Shown here: positions 1 to 8,789 of the stretch, piece after piece
Layout of the letters: each line of letters opens with the position of its first letter
Numbering within the stretch: position 1 is the first letter of the stretch
Source of the DNA: Polaribacter sp. SA4-10
GTDB lineage: Bacteria > Bacteroidota > Bacteroidia > Flavobacteriales > Flavobacteriaceae
Length of the DNA: 64,000 nt
Direction of reading: 5' to 3'
Assembly: GCF_002163835.1 (NCBI RefSeq)
Contig: NZ_CP019331.1
Span: forward strand, 2,393,001 to 2,457,000
Program-made: the position numbers and the translations under genes
Notes under the pieces: generated by a model
Told to the model about the DNA's origin: nothing
The model's input: the letters and a program-made list of their open reading frames with translations, nothing else
Database searches by the model: none

Positions 1-357
1 AAACCAACTTCTATGATTGATATTTCTGATGGACTTTCTTCTGAAATTATGCATATCTGCAGCCAGAGTAAAGTTGGTTGTAAAATATATGAAGACAAGT
101 TACCTTTAGATCCACAAGTAATAACCGCTTCAGAAGAATTTAATATGGATTCTACGATGATTGCATTAAGTGGAGGTGAAGACTACGAATTACTTTTTAC
201 AGTGCCAATTGCAGATTTTGATAAAATAAAAGACAATCCTAATTTTTCTATTATTGGGCATATTACAGCAGAAACTCAAGGTATGAATTTAGTTACAAGA
301 GCAAACCAAGAAATTGAGCTAAAAGCACAAGGTTGGAATGCTTTAAAAGGGGAGTAA
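1..357 (+). CDS. thiL: Thiamine-monophosphate kinase, C-terminal part (cut by window edge)
   Basis: ThiL phosphorylates thiamine monophosphate to thiamine diphosphate in the cytoplasm. The open frame runs in from the left edge, so only about 118 C-terminal residues are present. The reading MIDISDGLSSE matches the DxSDGL motif of the AIR-synthase/ThiL fold, and SGGEDYELLF is the diagnostic ThiL C-terminal motif. The first in-window ATG (13) is internal, not the start. A strong rho-independent terminator follows 20 nt after the stop. The family call is firm; the N-terminal half cannot be judged. Confidence 0.93.
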   Translation, partial: KPTSMIDISDGLSSEIMHICSQSKVGCKIYEDKLPLDPQVITASEEFNMDSTMIALSGGEDYELLFTVPIADFDKIKDNPNFSIIGHITAETQGMNLVTRANQEIELKAQGWNALKGE

Positions 358-376
358 AAAGCATAAAATAACTTAT

Positions 377-411
377 AAAAAAAGCGCAAATTTAAAATTT
401 GCGCTTTTTTG
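377..411 (+). terminator. Rho-independent terminator after thiL
   Basis: Near-perfect dyad AAAAAGCGCAAATTT / AAATTTGCGCTTTTTT with a T-tract. It lies between thiL (+) and a convergent hydrolase gene (-), so it may serve both strands. Confidence 0.85.
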
Positions 412-508
412 TTTTTAATAAAGATTTGTTTCTCTATAAAGAGAACATGAGCTTTAATTCATTTTATCAGAAGTTAAAGGAAGTCAGTAGTTTTTTTAGA
501 AAGTGAAA

Positions 509-1288
509 TCAACAAAGCTTCACAAAACGCTCTAAAATAGTTATCAACTCCTCTTTGTTTTCAATATGACTCATATGTCCATTAGGAAAAACAACAAATT
601 CTGAATTCGTTTTTTTAGCTTCTTCTAAGGAAGTTTGATGGTCTAAAACAGGATCTTTTTCACCAATAATTATCAATTTTTTAAAGTTATTTTCAGCTAA
701 AATAGGACTTCTATTTGGGCGATTTTTCATTCCTTCTTGAGCGGCAATATAACCTTGAATAGGGGTTTGTAAAGCTTCAGCTAAAGCCAATTTCATTTCA
801 TCTTTAAAAACAGTTCTACTTGCTTCACTAAATAAATTAGTAAAAGACATTCTTACCATATTGGTAAAGTTATTTTGTACCATTTTATTGGCACGAGATC
901 TTAACTTTTTTCGCTCATTGTCGTCTTCAATAGAGGTCGAGTTCATTAAACACAACCCTTTTATTTTCTGTGGATTTTTTTCTGCAAAAGCCAACGCAAC
1001 ATAACCGCCTAAAGAATGACCAATTAGAATACATTTTCTAATTCGTAAATGCTTTAAAACAGCTTCAATTGTTTCTGCAAATAATTCCATGGAATGTGTA
1101 TAACCCAAACAATCAGATTTTCCATGACCTAATAAATCAATAGTAATTACTCTATTTTTTTTAGTAAGTTGTGGTGTGATCTCTTTCCACATTGTTGCAT
1201 TTTCTAAAAAACCGTGAATCAGAATAATAGCAGTTCCTTTTCCTTGATCAGAATAAGAAATAGTAGCATTTTTATAATCTAAAACCAT
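509..1288 (-). CDS. Alpha/beta-fold hydrolase
   Basis: A 259-residue cytoplasmic alpha/beta hydrolase. Visible are the oxyanion-hole motif HGF (about residue 25), the nucleophile elbow GHSLGG with Ser92, the likely acid Asp in GEKDPVLD and the catalytic His near NGHMSHIE. There is no signal peptide. The length is typical of the family (esterases, haloperoxidase-like and MenH-like enzymes). It is convergent with thiL and divergent from the serine hydrolase at 1383. The substrate cannot be told from sequence. Confidence 0.85.
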   Translation of the reverse strand: MVLDYKNATISYSDQGKGTAIILIHGFLENATMWKEITPQLTKKNRVITIDLLGHGKSDCLGYTHSMELFAETIEAVLKHLRIRKCILIGHSLGGYVALAFAEKNPQKIKGLCLMNSTSIEDDNERKKLRSRANKMVQNNFTNMVRMSFTNLFSEASRTVFKDEMKLALAEALQTPIQGYIAAQEGMKNRPNRSPILAENNFKKLIIIGEKDPVLDHQTSLEEAKKTNSEFVVFPNGHMSHIENKEELITILERFVKLC

Positions 1289-1382
1289 AGAAACAAATAT
1301 ACCATTTGAATCGCTTTTAGAAACTCAAAAACATGAAAAAGTATTTACTATATTTGATGAGAATTCATTAAAATCTAATCTT

Positions 1383-2927
1383 ATGTTTTTCAAAAAAATA
1401 CTACCTCTTGTTCTTTTTATTTTTTCTTTAACCTTAAGTGCACAAATTGATGAGAAAAATCTCGATAACTTGGTAAAAGAGACGTTAAAAACTTTTGATG
1501 TTCCAGGTATTTCTGTCGGAATTTTAAAAGACGGAAAAATTATTTATGCAAAAGGCCATGGAGTTCGTTCTTTAACCAATAAAAAAGACATGAACGAAAA
1601 TACTTTAGTTGGTGTTGCTTCTAATAGTAAAGGTTTTACGTGTTTTGCTTTGGCGATGATGGTAGATGAAGGAAAACTAAATTGGGATGATAAAGTGAGA
1701 AAACACATTCCAGAATTTCAGCTATATGATGCTTGGGTAACAGAACAATTTACAGTAAGAGATTTAGTAACGCATAGAAGTGGAATGGGTTTAGGAGCTG
1801 GAGATTTAATGTTCTTTCCTGAAGGAAATGATTTTACATCCAAAGATGTGATTAACAATGTAAAACATTTAAAACCAGAAAGTTCTTTTAGAAGCAAATT
1901 TGCTTACAATAACAACATGTTTATTATTGCTGGTGAAGTTTTAAAACGTGTAAGTGGTCTTTCTTGGGAAGAATTTATTGAAACAAAAATTATGAAACCT
2001 GTTGGAATGCTAAACAGTAAAGCATCTTACAATAGAGTTACAGATAGAACGAACATTATTGAGGCACACACAAGAGCAGATGGTAAAGTGATTCAAATTC
2101 CTCATGATTGGAGCGAAACAGCCAATCCTGCAGGTGGAATTATGAGTAATGTAAAAGACATGCTTACTTGGGCAAATTTTTTAATGAATGATGCTGTTAC
2201 TCAAAACGGAAAACGATTATTAAGTGAACTACAATTTCACGAATTATGGCAATTACAAACGCCTTTAAAAGTTAGAAAAAACGACTCTTACAATGCTAAT
2301 TTTAGAGGGTATGGTTTGGGTTGGTTTTTAACGGATGTAAAAGGCGGATATAAGCAAGTGTATCACACAGGTGGTTTGTTAGGCACAGTAACTCAGTTTA
2401 CCATGATTCCAGATTTAGATTTGGCAATTGTAGTGTTAACAAATCAAATGAATGGAAGCGCATTTAATACCATTACCAATACGATAAAAGACACCTATTT
2501 AGGCTATGAAGATAGAGGTTGGTTAAAGAAATACGGAACAAGTAATGCTACCTATTTAAAATATAATGATGATTTAAAAGATAGTATTTATGCAAAAGTT
2601 GAACTTGCTAAAACCAATAAAAACTTACCAAAACCGGCTCAAATTATAGGAACTTATAAAGATGATTGGTTTGGAAATGTTATTATTTCTAATGATGGCA
2701 ACACCTATGCTATAAAATGCGAACGTTCTTCTAATTTGTTTGGTGAATTATTGCCATACAATCAAACAACTTATGTTGTAAAATGGAATAATAGAAGTTA
2801 TGATGCAGATGTTTTTGTTCAGTTTTCTTTTGATGAAAAAGGAATGGCGCAATCTGCAAAAATGAAATACATTGCACCAATTACAGATTTTAGTTTCGAT
2901 TTTCATGACCTAAACCTTAAAAAATAA
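1383..2927 (+). CDS. Secreted serine hydrolase, class C beta-lactamase-like
   Basis: A 514-residue protein with a signal peptide (residues 1 to about 20, ending LSAQ). The beta-lactamase/transpeptidase fold motifs are in order: S80-x-x-K83 (SNSK), Y175-x-N177 (YNN) and H328-T-G-G in place of KTG. After the catalytic domain a roughly 130-residue C-terminal extension resembles the DUF3471-type domain seen in Bacteroidota homologues. Likely periplasmic or outer-membrane esterase/D-aminopeptidase; a true beta-lactamase role is less likely. brnQ starts 8 bp downstream, so they may be co-transcribed. Confidence 0.85.
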   Translation: MFFKKILPLVLFIFSLTLSAQIDEKNLDNLVKETLKTFDVPGISVGILKDGKIIYAKGHGVRSLTNKKDMNENTLVGVASNSKGFTCFALAMMVDEGKLNWDDKVRKHIPEFQLYDAWVTEQFTVRDLVTHRSGMGLGAGDLMFFPEGNDFTSKDVINNVKHLKPESSFRSKFAYNNNMFIIAGEVLKRVSGLSWEEFIETKIMKPVGMLNSKASYNRVTDRTNIIEAHTRADGKVIQIPHDWSETANPAGGIMSNVKDMLTWANFLMNDAVTQNGKRLLSELQFHELWQLQTPLKVRKNDSYNANFRGYGLGWFLTDVKGGYKQVYHTGGLLGTVTQFTMIPDLDLAIVVLTNQMNGSAFNTITNTIKDTYLGYEDRGWLKKYGTSNATYLKYNDDLKDSIYAKVELAKTNKNLPKPAQIIGTYKDDWFGNVIISNDGNTYAIKCERSSNLFGELLPYNQTTYVVKWNNRSYDADVFVQFSFDEKGMAQSAKMKYIAPITDFSFDFHDLNLKK

Positions 2928-2935
2928 TAGTAATT

Positions 2936-4213
2936 TTGATTAAAACAAAAGATATTTGGATTGCAGGTTTTGCACTATTTTCGCTCTTTTTTGGAGCAGG
3001 AAATTTAATTTTACCTCCAACTTTAGGAGCGAAGTCAGGTTCAGATTGGTGGATTGTTGTATTGGGTTTTGTACTAACAGCAGTAACGATTCCTATTTTG
3101 GCAATTTTTGCACACGCAAAATTACAGGGAACTTTATATGATTTTGGTAAAAAAGTTTCTCCGATTTTTAGCACGGTTTATTGTGTACTTATCTATGCAA
3201 TTGCCATCGCAATTCCATCTCCAAGAACAGCAGCAGTTACACATGAGATGGCAGTTCAACCCTTTTTTGAAATAACACCACTTTTAACCAGTATTATTTA
3301 TTTTGTATTGGTGTTTGTTTTTGCCATAAATCGTAATAAAATTATTAGTTTAATTGGTAAGTTTTTAACACCAATTATTGTTTTAATTCTTTTGATAATA
3401 ATTGCAATCGCTATTTTTACATCTTCAGGAACTGTAAATCCATCAACGTTTAAAACTCCTTTTGTAGACGGAATTTTAGAAGGATATCAAACCTTTGATG
3501 CTATTGGAGGCGTTGTTGTTGGAGCCGTAATTATTATCTCTTTAAACTTAAAAGGGAATGACTCTTTTGAAGTTAGAAAAGAACTGATTACAAAAGCAGG
3601 AATTATTGCAGGATCTGGTTTGCTTTTAATTTATGGAGGTTTAATTCTAAGTGGCTCTTTATTTTCTTCAACATTTGTAGAAAATGGATCAAGAACAGAA
3701 GTTTTATCAAGCTTAAGTTCACAAACGTTGGGTAATTTAGGAACTACTTTTTTAAGTGTCTTAGTTGCTTTAGCATGTTTTACAACAGCGGTTGGTATTG
3801 TAACAGGATCAGCAGATTATATAAAAGGAATATGCAAAAACTCTAAAACAGCTTATATTGCTACTGCTGCTATTGCTTCTGTAATTGGGATTGTTGTAGG
3901 GAGTTATCAAGTAGATTTTATTATCACATTAGCGGTACCAGCATTAATGTTTTTATATCCAATAACCATTGTATTAATTCTACTAAATATTGTACCCAAT
4001 AAATATGCTTCAAAATTGGTTTTTAGAGGAGTGGTTTTAGTGACTTTTATCTTTAGTATTACTGACTTTTTAGGCTTTATAATTCCTAGAGAAAACTTAG
4101 TAGGCATTAAAAATATGATTCCCTTAGCAAACTCTAGTTTGGGTTGGGTAATTCCTGCTTTATTGGTTTTTATTGGGTTGAATTTTTTAGGGAAGAAAAC
4201 GACAATTAACTAA
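2936..4213 (+). CDS. brnQ: Branched-chain amino acid : cation symporter (LIVCS family)
   Basis: A 425-residue integral membrane protein with about 12 hydrophobic segments. The start region IAGFALFSLFFGAGNLILPP carries the conserved FGAGN(L/I)I(L/F)PP signature of BrnQ, which imports Leu, Ile and Val with Na+ or H+. The start is a TTG at 2936; no ATG lies in the proper N-terminal region, and the conserved signature begins about 10 residues in. It sits 8 bp after the serine hydrolase. Its stop overlaps the stop of the convergent PIN gene by 4 bp, so there is no room for a separate terminator. Confidence 0.9.
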   Translation: MIKTKDIWIAGFALFSLFFGAGNLILPPTLGAKSGSDWWIVVLGFVLTAVTIPILAIFAHAKLQGTLYDFGKKVSPIFSTVYCVLIYAIAIAIPSPRTAAVTHEMAVQPFFEITPLLTSIIYFVLVFVFAINRNKIISLIGKFLTPIIVLILLIIIAIAIFTSSGTVNPSTFKTPFVDGILEGYQTFDAIGGVVVGAVIIISLNLKGNDSFEVRKELITKAGIIAGSGLLLIYGGLILSGSLFSSTFVENGSRTEVLSSLSSQTLGNLGTTFLSVLVALACFTTAVGIVTGSADYIKGICKNSKTAYIATAAIASVIGIVVGSYQVDFIITLAVPALMFLYPITIVLILLNIVPNKYASKLVFRGVVLVTFIFSITDFLGFIIPRENLVGIKNMIPLANSSLGWVIPALLVFIGLNFLGKKTTIN

Positions 4214-4713
4214 CTGTTTTTCCACAACTCTATTCTTTGTTCAACTTCTCTTTTAGGAAGTCTATTATTGAACAAATAAAGCTCTTTTATCTTTTGTAGA
4301 GCTATCTCATGTGTAATCAAATTTTGATTTAATAACTCATCAAAAATGTATAATATTCCCCGAACTTCTAAATCATCTTTTTTTGCTTGTTTTCTTAATT
4401 GTGCATCACCAGTTAACAAAACTCCAGAGAGTTTTTTACTATAATACCAAACAGAACAATCTTCAAAACTTACACCATTGCTTTTTTCTAAAATGTTATT
4501 TATCCCTGAAAAATCATCAATAGAGGCAGTCTCAATTATATTAAGTTTGTTACTTGATGTTAAAATAGAAATAGCTTCTTTTTGCTCATCGTATATCTCT
4601 TCAAATACAAAATCTGTTGTATGTAATTCAAATTTAAGTTCAGAAAATACTTCAAGAAGTTCTAATTTTACTAAATCGATTAAAATATTAGCATCATTTA
4701 TTATAACTTTCAT
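4210..4713 (-). CDS. PIN-domain protein, candidate toxin of an ImmA/XRE-PIN module
   Basis: A 167-residue protein with the acidic pattern of PIN ribonucleases: Asp7 in INDANILIDL, Glu38/39 in FVFEEIYDE, Glu84/Asp85 in SFEDCSVWYY and Asp103 in LLTGDAQL. These would bind Mg2+ to cut RNA. It lies 12 bp downstream of the XRE-protease gene and must share its transcript. Pairing of an XRE-COG2856 protein with a PIN gene is a recognised predicted toxin-antitoxin arrangement. RNase activity and toxicity are inference. Confidence 0.75.
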   Translation of the reverse strand: MKVIINDANILIDLVKLELLEVFSELKFELHTTDFVFEEIYDEQKEAISILTSSNKLNIIETASIDDFSGINNILEKSNGVSFEDCSVWYYSKKLSGVLLTGDAQLRKQAKKDDLEVRGILYIFDELLNQNLITHEIALQKIKELYLFNNRLPKREVEQRIELWKNS

Positions 4714-4725
4714 AGCAATTGTATC

Positions 4726-5772
4726 TTATAATAATGAAATCTCTTTTAGGTTTGCTATTCTCTCATTAAGTAAAGAAGAAGCTTTACTAATAGAAATATT
4801 TTCTTGAGAAAGTGCTCTGTAAACTAACTGTTCAAATCTATTTGATTTTTCTGGAGTTTCAAATCTTGAATTATCTACTTCCCTTTTTAAGGAAGGGTTT
4901 AAATTCAATCGTTTATAAAAACTGATATGTTTATTCTTACTTAAAATACCAGTATCTACAAGTCTATAAATTATTGCACGAATACTGATTCCGTATTTTT
5001 TTTGAGCATTAATTAATTCAGGAAAAGTAATATTACGTCTTTTTCCCCCAAATTCTTTAATTACAATATCTGCAGGAAAAAGAAATTCTGAAGCAAATTT
5101 ATTACAAAACACTTCTTCCTCTTTAGTTTCACAATCTGGAAGGTTTAGTAAAAGATGTCCTAATTCGTGAAGTAAAGTAAATCTTTTTCTTTCAACAGGG
5201 AAATCCCCATTAACAACAATAACTGGGTATTTATTATTAACATAAGTGGCTAAACCATCAAATTTTTCATCTACATTATATAACTCGATTACTTTTATTT
5301 CTTTATCTTCTAAAAGTTGAATTATGTTGTGAATAGGGTCAATACCAATATTCCAGTCATTTCTTAATTTTAATACAGTTTTTTGAATATCATCTAAAGA
5401 GTTAATTTTTATATTTTCAATTATATTTTTAAAACTATAATCAATTGATAGAGTTTCTTCTATCCAAATATAATTTTCAAGTCTTATCTTTATCTCTTCT
5501 TTTAGTGAGTTTTGTTTTCTTATAGAAAAAGTTGATTTTTTTCTAAAGTTGATTTCACCAAGTTCAATTTGAAAAGAACTAAAAAAGTAATCCATTTTTA
5601 AGCCAAAAAGCTTTGATAATTTTAAAAACCTAGAACTTGTTGGAACCGCTTCACCTTTCTCATATTTACTAACCATTTGTTTAGTAATACCTAATTCATC
5701 AGCAATATTCTGTTGAGACAAACATTTTAATATTCGTGCATTTTTAATTCTATTTGCTATAATATTTTCCAT
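4726..5772 (-). CDS. XRE-type HTH fused to ImmA/IrrE-like metallopeptidase
   Basis: 348 residues. Residues 5-60 form a lambda-repressor/XRE HTH (QQNIADELGITKQMVSKYE). The C-terminal half has the zinc protease motif HELGH (about 202-206) and a downstream Glu in EEVFCNKFASEFLFP, as in ImmA/IrrE (COG2856). I place the start at 5772 (MENIIANRIK); a longer frame to 5823 would run through the promoter. The promoter is bracketed by an inverted repeat, suggesting autorepression. It probably represses its own operon and neutralises or releases the PIN protein next door. The antitoxin role is inference. Confidence 0.82.
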   Translation of the reverse strand: MENIIANRIKNARILKCLSQQNIADELGITKQMVSKYEKGEAVPTSSRFLKLSKLFGLKMDYFFSSFQIELGEINFRKKSTFSIRKQNSLKEEIKIRLENYIWIEETLSIDYSFKNIIENIKINSLDDIQKTVLKLRNDWNIGIDPIHNIIQLLEDKEIKVIELYNVDEKFDGLATYVNNKYPVIVVNGDFPVERKRFTLLHELGHLLLNLPDCETKEEEVFCNKFASEFLFPADIVIKEFGGKRRNITFPELINAQKKYGISIRAIIYRLVDTGILSKNKHISFYKRLNLNPSLKREVDNSRFETPEKSNRFEQLVYRALSQENISISKASSLLNERIANLKEISLL

Positions 5773-5787
5773 ATTTCTACTTTTAAA

Positions 5788-5825
5788 GGTTGACAAAAGT
5801 ATATAAAAATAGGTAAAAGTCAACC
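5788..5825 (-). promoter_or_regulatory. Promoter bracketed by an inverted repeat, upstream of XRE/ImmA gene
   Basis: On the minus strand there is TTG (5823-5821), exactly 19 nt, then TACTTTTG (5801-5794), a full match to the Bacteroidota TTG / TAnnTTTG promoter. GGTTGAC (5788-5794) and GTCAACC (5819-5825) form a perfect 7-bp inverted repeat; one arm covers the -33 element and the other touches the end of the -7 element. This is a classical autorepressor operator layout. Confidence 0.7.
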
Positions 5826-6318
5826 AATAAACAAGATTTTAACTATAATTAAATAGTTTTTTTACGACTAGTAAACCAAACGAAGCTATAATTGTCATTA
5901 CAAAACACTCTTTTAAAGACACCTTTTAAGTATGTGCCGTTCAGTTTGAAAAAGCCTGTACAATAGATCACACAGAACAACAAAATGCTTACTCTTTTTA
6001 TCATTGAAGATTAATTAGTACAAAAACTATTAACCAACTTAATCTCATTCAAAGTTTATCAAACTTCATGTTTAAATTATTTAGCTGAAAATTTAAAAAG
6101 AAGCACTGTTATTTTTACAAAAAAGACTTTTAATTTTTACATTTATAGTAAACCTTTTCTTGGTAGCAAAATGATTGTATGTTTTTACTTCTCCTTCAAA
6201 AAAAGTGGCAACAGTTGTAAAAAACCCAAAAGTTAGCTCTTATTTGTATCAACTATGAGGTATTTTTTTTTTTTCTAATTTTATTCTTAGAATTTAATGT
6301 AGTTGTGTTTGCTGTTAA
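5826..6318. other. About 490 bp without a recognisable gene
   Basis: AT-rich stretch between the toxin-antitoxin-like module and the surface-protein remnant. No open frame with family character, tRNA or strong terminator was seen on either strand. Given the decayed gene beside it, this may be further eroded coding sequence. Confidence 0.5.
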
Positions 6319-6703
6319 TCAAAAGCTAGTATTTACAGTTACTGCAGCGCCAGGATTAACTATTAGTGTATTACAGAATGTAGTATTAGATAGAATTGCA
6401 TTACCTGTATTTATTAAAACATCATCTTCTGCAAATGAAATTTCACTTGGGTCATTTGGTAACCAAGTAGTATTAAAAGTGTAGGTTATTTTTTCGTGCT
6501 GTGGTTGCACGCCTTCAGACAGCGTATTGCTATTACTCCCTGTTAAATTGCATTAAATACTTGCCCTGGCATACGGTATAACGTAGGGTAGGGCAAGTAC
6601 CTGTGGCTTTGCCAGATGAGGGTGAAACGGTTTATTGAGAATACAAGAAATGAGTAGCCAAAAACAGAAAGGCTATTAAAGCTGCTTTTTTCATAGAGTT
6701 CAT
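6319..6703 (-). pseudogene. Remnant of a secreted surface-protein gene
   Basis: Starting at 6703, 3 nt after the stop of the gene at 6707-7519, a good signal peptide (MNSMKKAALIAFLFLATHFL, then YSQ) runs straight into TAA (6634-6632). Coding-like text continues in shifting frames: a short piece ending PGQVFNAI, then after a +1 shift NLTGSNSNTLSEG and a 63-codon piece beginning VQPQHEK and ending NPGAAVTVNTSF. The last piece resembles the start of the repetitive body of large type IX-secreted proteins. At least one nonsense change, one frameshift and a 3' loss make it non-functional. Confidence 0.65.
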
Positions 6704-6706
6704 TTG

Positions 6707-7519
6707 TTAAAAGCGTACACATTTTACATCTACGTAACCTCTAACACCGCCTGCATTATAAGAAGCATATACAAATGCATATTCTGGGTGGCTTAACGTA
6801 ATACGAATTGAAACTTTACCTTCCATAAAACCTTGACTCTCTAGAGCCTTTAAAACCAATGAAGTAATTTTTGTTACTGCCCCTGCAGGAGCGGTCCCTA
6901 TTATACCCAAATCATAATAATTTCCGACAGAATCTACCGCCTCTGCAGTAATATCAGAGTCAGGTAATACGGCACCACCAAACCAACTCGCAGGGTTATT
7001 ACTGATATACATTATTTGGGAACTATTAGAAGAGTAAGGCATATAAGGTATAATATAAGAACTACAATTACATTCTGCAGGGTTAAGAGCAGCTGCACTA
7101 CTACTAGATAAATTACTTGCGGTTTTAGCTTGCAATGCATACGGCACACTTGATAAATCGCTGGTGCCTGTTATGGTATAAATACCATCATTGGTTAAGT
7201 CTGTTTCTGTTTTTATAGCGTATGTACCTTCAGACCAATCTATGGTAGTAATATTGCCACTTACAAGCGTACCTTCTCCTATTTTAAAAGAAACCAAACC
7301 ATTGCCATTGGTTGTTGGTGCTTGGGTTTCTACATAAACGGTAGTATCTGGTACGCCCGCTTTTATAATACTTATTTGCATACCTACTGCTGTGTTGGTT
7401 ACTAATGCATTGCTACTGTTTCTAATTACCCCTTGGTAATTTAATTTATCTGGTGTTTGTCCAAAAGTGCTTGCAGTAATTAATAAGGCAGCAAAAAGAG
7501 TGTTTAATTTTGTATTCAT
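6707..7519 (-). CDS. Secreted Bacteroidota surface/tail-fibre-like protein
   Basis: 270 residues with a signal peptide (residues 1-20, cleavage near STFGQ). The mature N-terminus (DKLNYQGVIRNSSNALVTN) matches a domain widespread at the start of secreted Bacteroidota proteins, which carry QxPxxNxxG-type text followed by variable C-terminal parts. Residues after about 150 are Ser/Asn rich and of no family I recognise. It was probably the first gene of a two-gene unit whose second gene (6319-6703) is broken. Function unknown; export to the envelope is likely. Confidence 0.7.
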   Translation of the reverse strand: MNTKLNTLFAALLITASTFGQTPDKLNYQGVIRNSSNALVTNTAVGMQISIIKAGVPDTTVYVETQAPTTNGNGLVSFKIGEGTLVSGNITTIDWSEGTYAIKTETDLTNDGIYTITGTSDLSSVPYALQAKTASNLSSSSAAALNPAECNCSSYIIPYMPYSSNSSQIMYISNNPASWFGGAVLPDSDITAEAVDSVGNYYDLGIIGTAPAGAVTKITSLVLKALESQGFMEGKVSIRITLSHPEYAFVYASYNAGGVRGYVDVKCVRF

Positions 7520-7839
7520 AAATAGTTGTTTATCGAAAATTTGTTAAAAAGAGATTGTAATTCTTAATAGCTATTATTGCAGGTAAAGGTCTACTTTTAA
7601 TAAAATATAGAAGTCAGTATAATTACCCTTTTTTTATAGAAAAAAGAGGTAATTAAGTAAAAACACTACATTTTAAATAACAAGGACTTTGTACTACCTA
7701 AAATTTAATAAAAAAATTACAGGACTATAAGCTTGTAAGAAGTATTTTTTACATACTAATTTGTTGCCAGGGAGTTCTTTTTAAATAAAAAAGACAAACA
7801 CTTCTGTTCGCCTTTTTCTTACTATTTTAAAATGCGCTA
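7520..7839. other. Intergenic region, 320 bp
   Basis: No gene seen. It contains a probable terminator for ppk2 (7788-7818) at its left-reading end and the unresolved promoter of the secreted protein at 7519. Confidence 0.5.
7788..7818 (-). terminator. Probable terminator after ppk2
   Basis: Imperfect dyad AAAAAGACAAAC / GTTCGCCTTTTT (10 of 12 pairs) with an A/T tract, located 20-50 nt past the ppk2 stop on the minus strand. Confidence 0.55.
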
Positions 7840-8640
7840 TTAAAACTTTTCTGGCACAAATGTTTGGTAAGTAATTGGCGGTCTAATATACGCTTTGTTG
7901 TCTGGTAAAGGAGGAAGTTCTATAGGTTCATGATCTATTTTTTCATAAGGGATTTTACTTAAAACATGGCTAATACAATTTAATCTTGCTTTCTTTTTAT
8001 TGTCAGAATTTACTACATACCAAGGAACTTGTTTGGTATCTGTATGAGCAAACATAGTATCTTTTGCTTTAGAATATTCTAACCAACGAGATCGAGATTC
8101 TAAATCCATTGGACTAAATTTCCAACGTTTTAAAGGATTAGAAATACGGTTTTTAAAACGTTTTTCCTGCTCTTCATCACTTACAGAAAACCAATATTTT
8201 AAAACGATAGTTCCAGATCTCACTAACATGCGTTCAAATTCTGGACAAGAACGTAAAAACTCATCATATTCATCATCTGTACAAAAACCCATTACTTTTT
8301 CTACACCAGCTCTATTGTACCAGCTTCTATCTAGTAAAACAATTTCACCAGCTGCTGGTAAATATTGTACATAACGCTGAAAATACCATTGAGATTTCTC
8401 TCTTTCTGTAGGGATACCCAATGCAACAACTTTACAAATTCTTGGGTTTAAGGGCTCTGTAAAACGTTTTATAGTGCCACCTTTTCCAGAAGCATCTCTT
8501 CCTTCAAAAATGATAACTACTTTTAAACCTTGCTTTTTTACCCATTCTTGTAAATGCACTAATTCTGTGTGCACTTTCGCTAGTTCTTGTTCGTAATTAA
8601 ACTTTTTGCCTTTGTTTTTTTCTGAAGTTGAGTCATTCAT
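7840..8640 (-). CDS. ppk2: Polyphosphate kinase 2 family protein
   Basis: A 266-residue single-domain PPK2 of class I size. The Walker A region FEGRDASGKGGTIKRF (about 45-60), the Walker B/lid text LLDRSWYNRAGVEKVMGFC and the following basic lid are all present. PPK2 transfers phosphate between polyphosphate and nucleoside diphosphates or monophosphates (mainly making GTP/ATP from polyP). It is cytoplasmic and transcribed alone, divergent from the hydrolase at 8790. Nucleotide preference cannot be told from sequence. Confidence 0.93.
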   Translation of the reverse strand: MNDSTSEKNKGKKFNYEQELAKVHTELVHLQEWVKKQGLKVVIIFEGRDASGKGGTIKRFTEPLNPRICKVVALGIPTEREKSQWYFQRYVQYLPAAGEIVLLDRSWYNRAGVEKVMGFCTDDEYDEFLRSCPEFERMLVRSGTIVLKYWFSVSDEEQEKRFKNRISNPLKRWKFSPMDLESRSRWLEYSKAKDTMFAHTDTKQVPWYVVNSDNKKKARLNCISHVLSKIPYEKIDHEPIELPPLPDNKAYIRPPITYQTFVPEKF

Positions 8641-8765
8641 ACATGCAATTTAAGAAAAATCAAAAAAAAAGAGTACTTAAAGAGGGTTAGATTCCCTATT
8701 TTAAATCAATTATAAATAATAAACGACTAATTTTTTGACTAAAATTACATTCAAAATTAAATACC

Positions 8766-8773
8766 TATTTTTG
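8766..8773 (+). promoter_or_regulatory. -7 element upstream of hydrolase 8790
   Basis: TATTTTTG is a full match to TAnnTTTG. It would start transcription near 8777, 13 nt before the TTG codon, which supports that unusual start. No well-spaced -33 TTG was found. Confidence 0.45.
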
Positions 8774-8789
8774 CTTTTCATATTATCTA

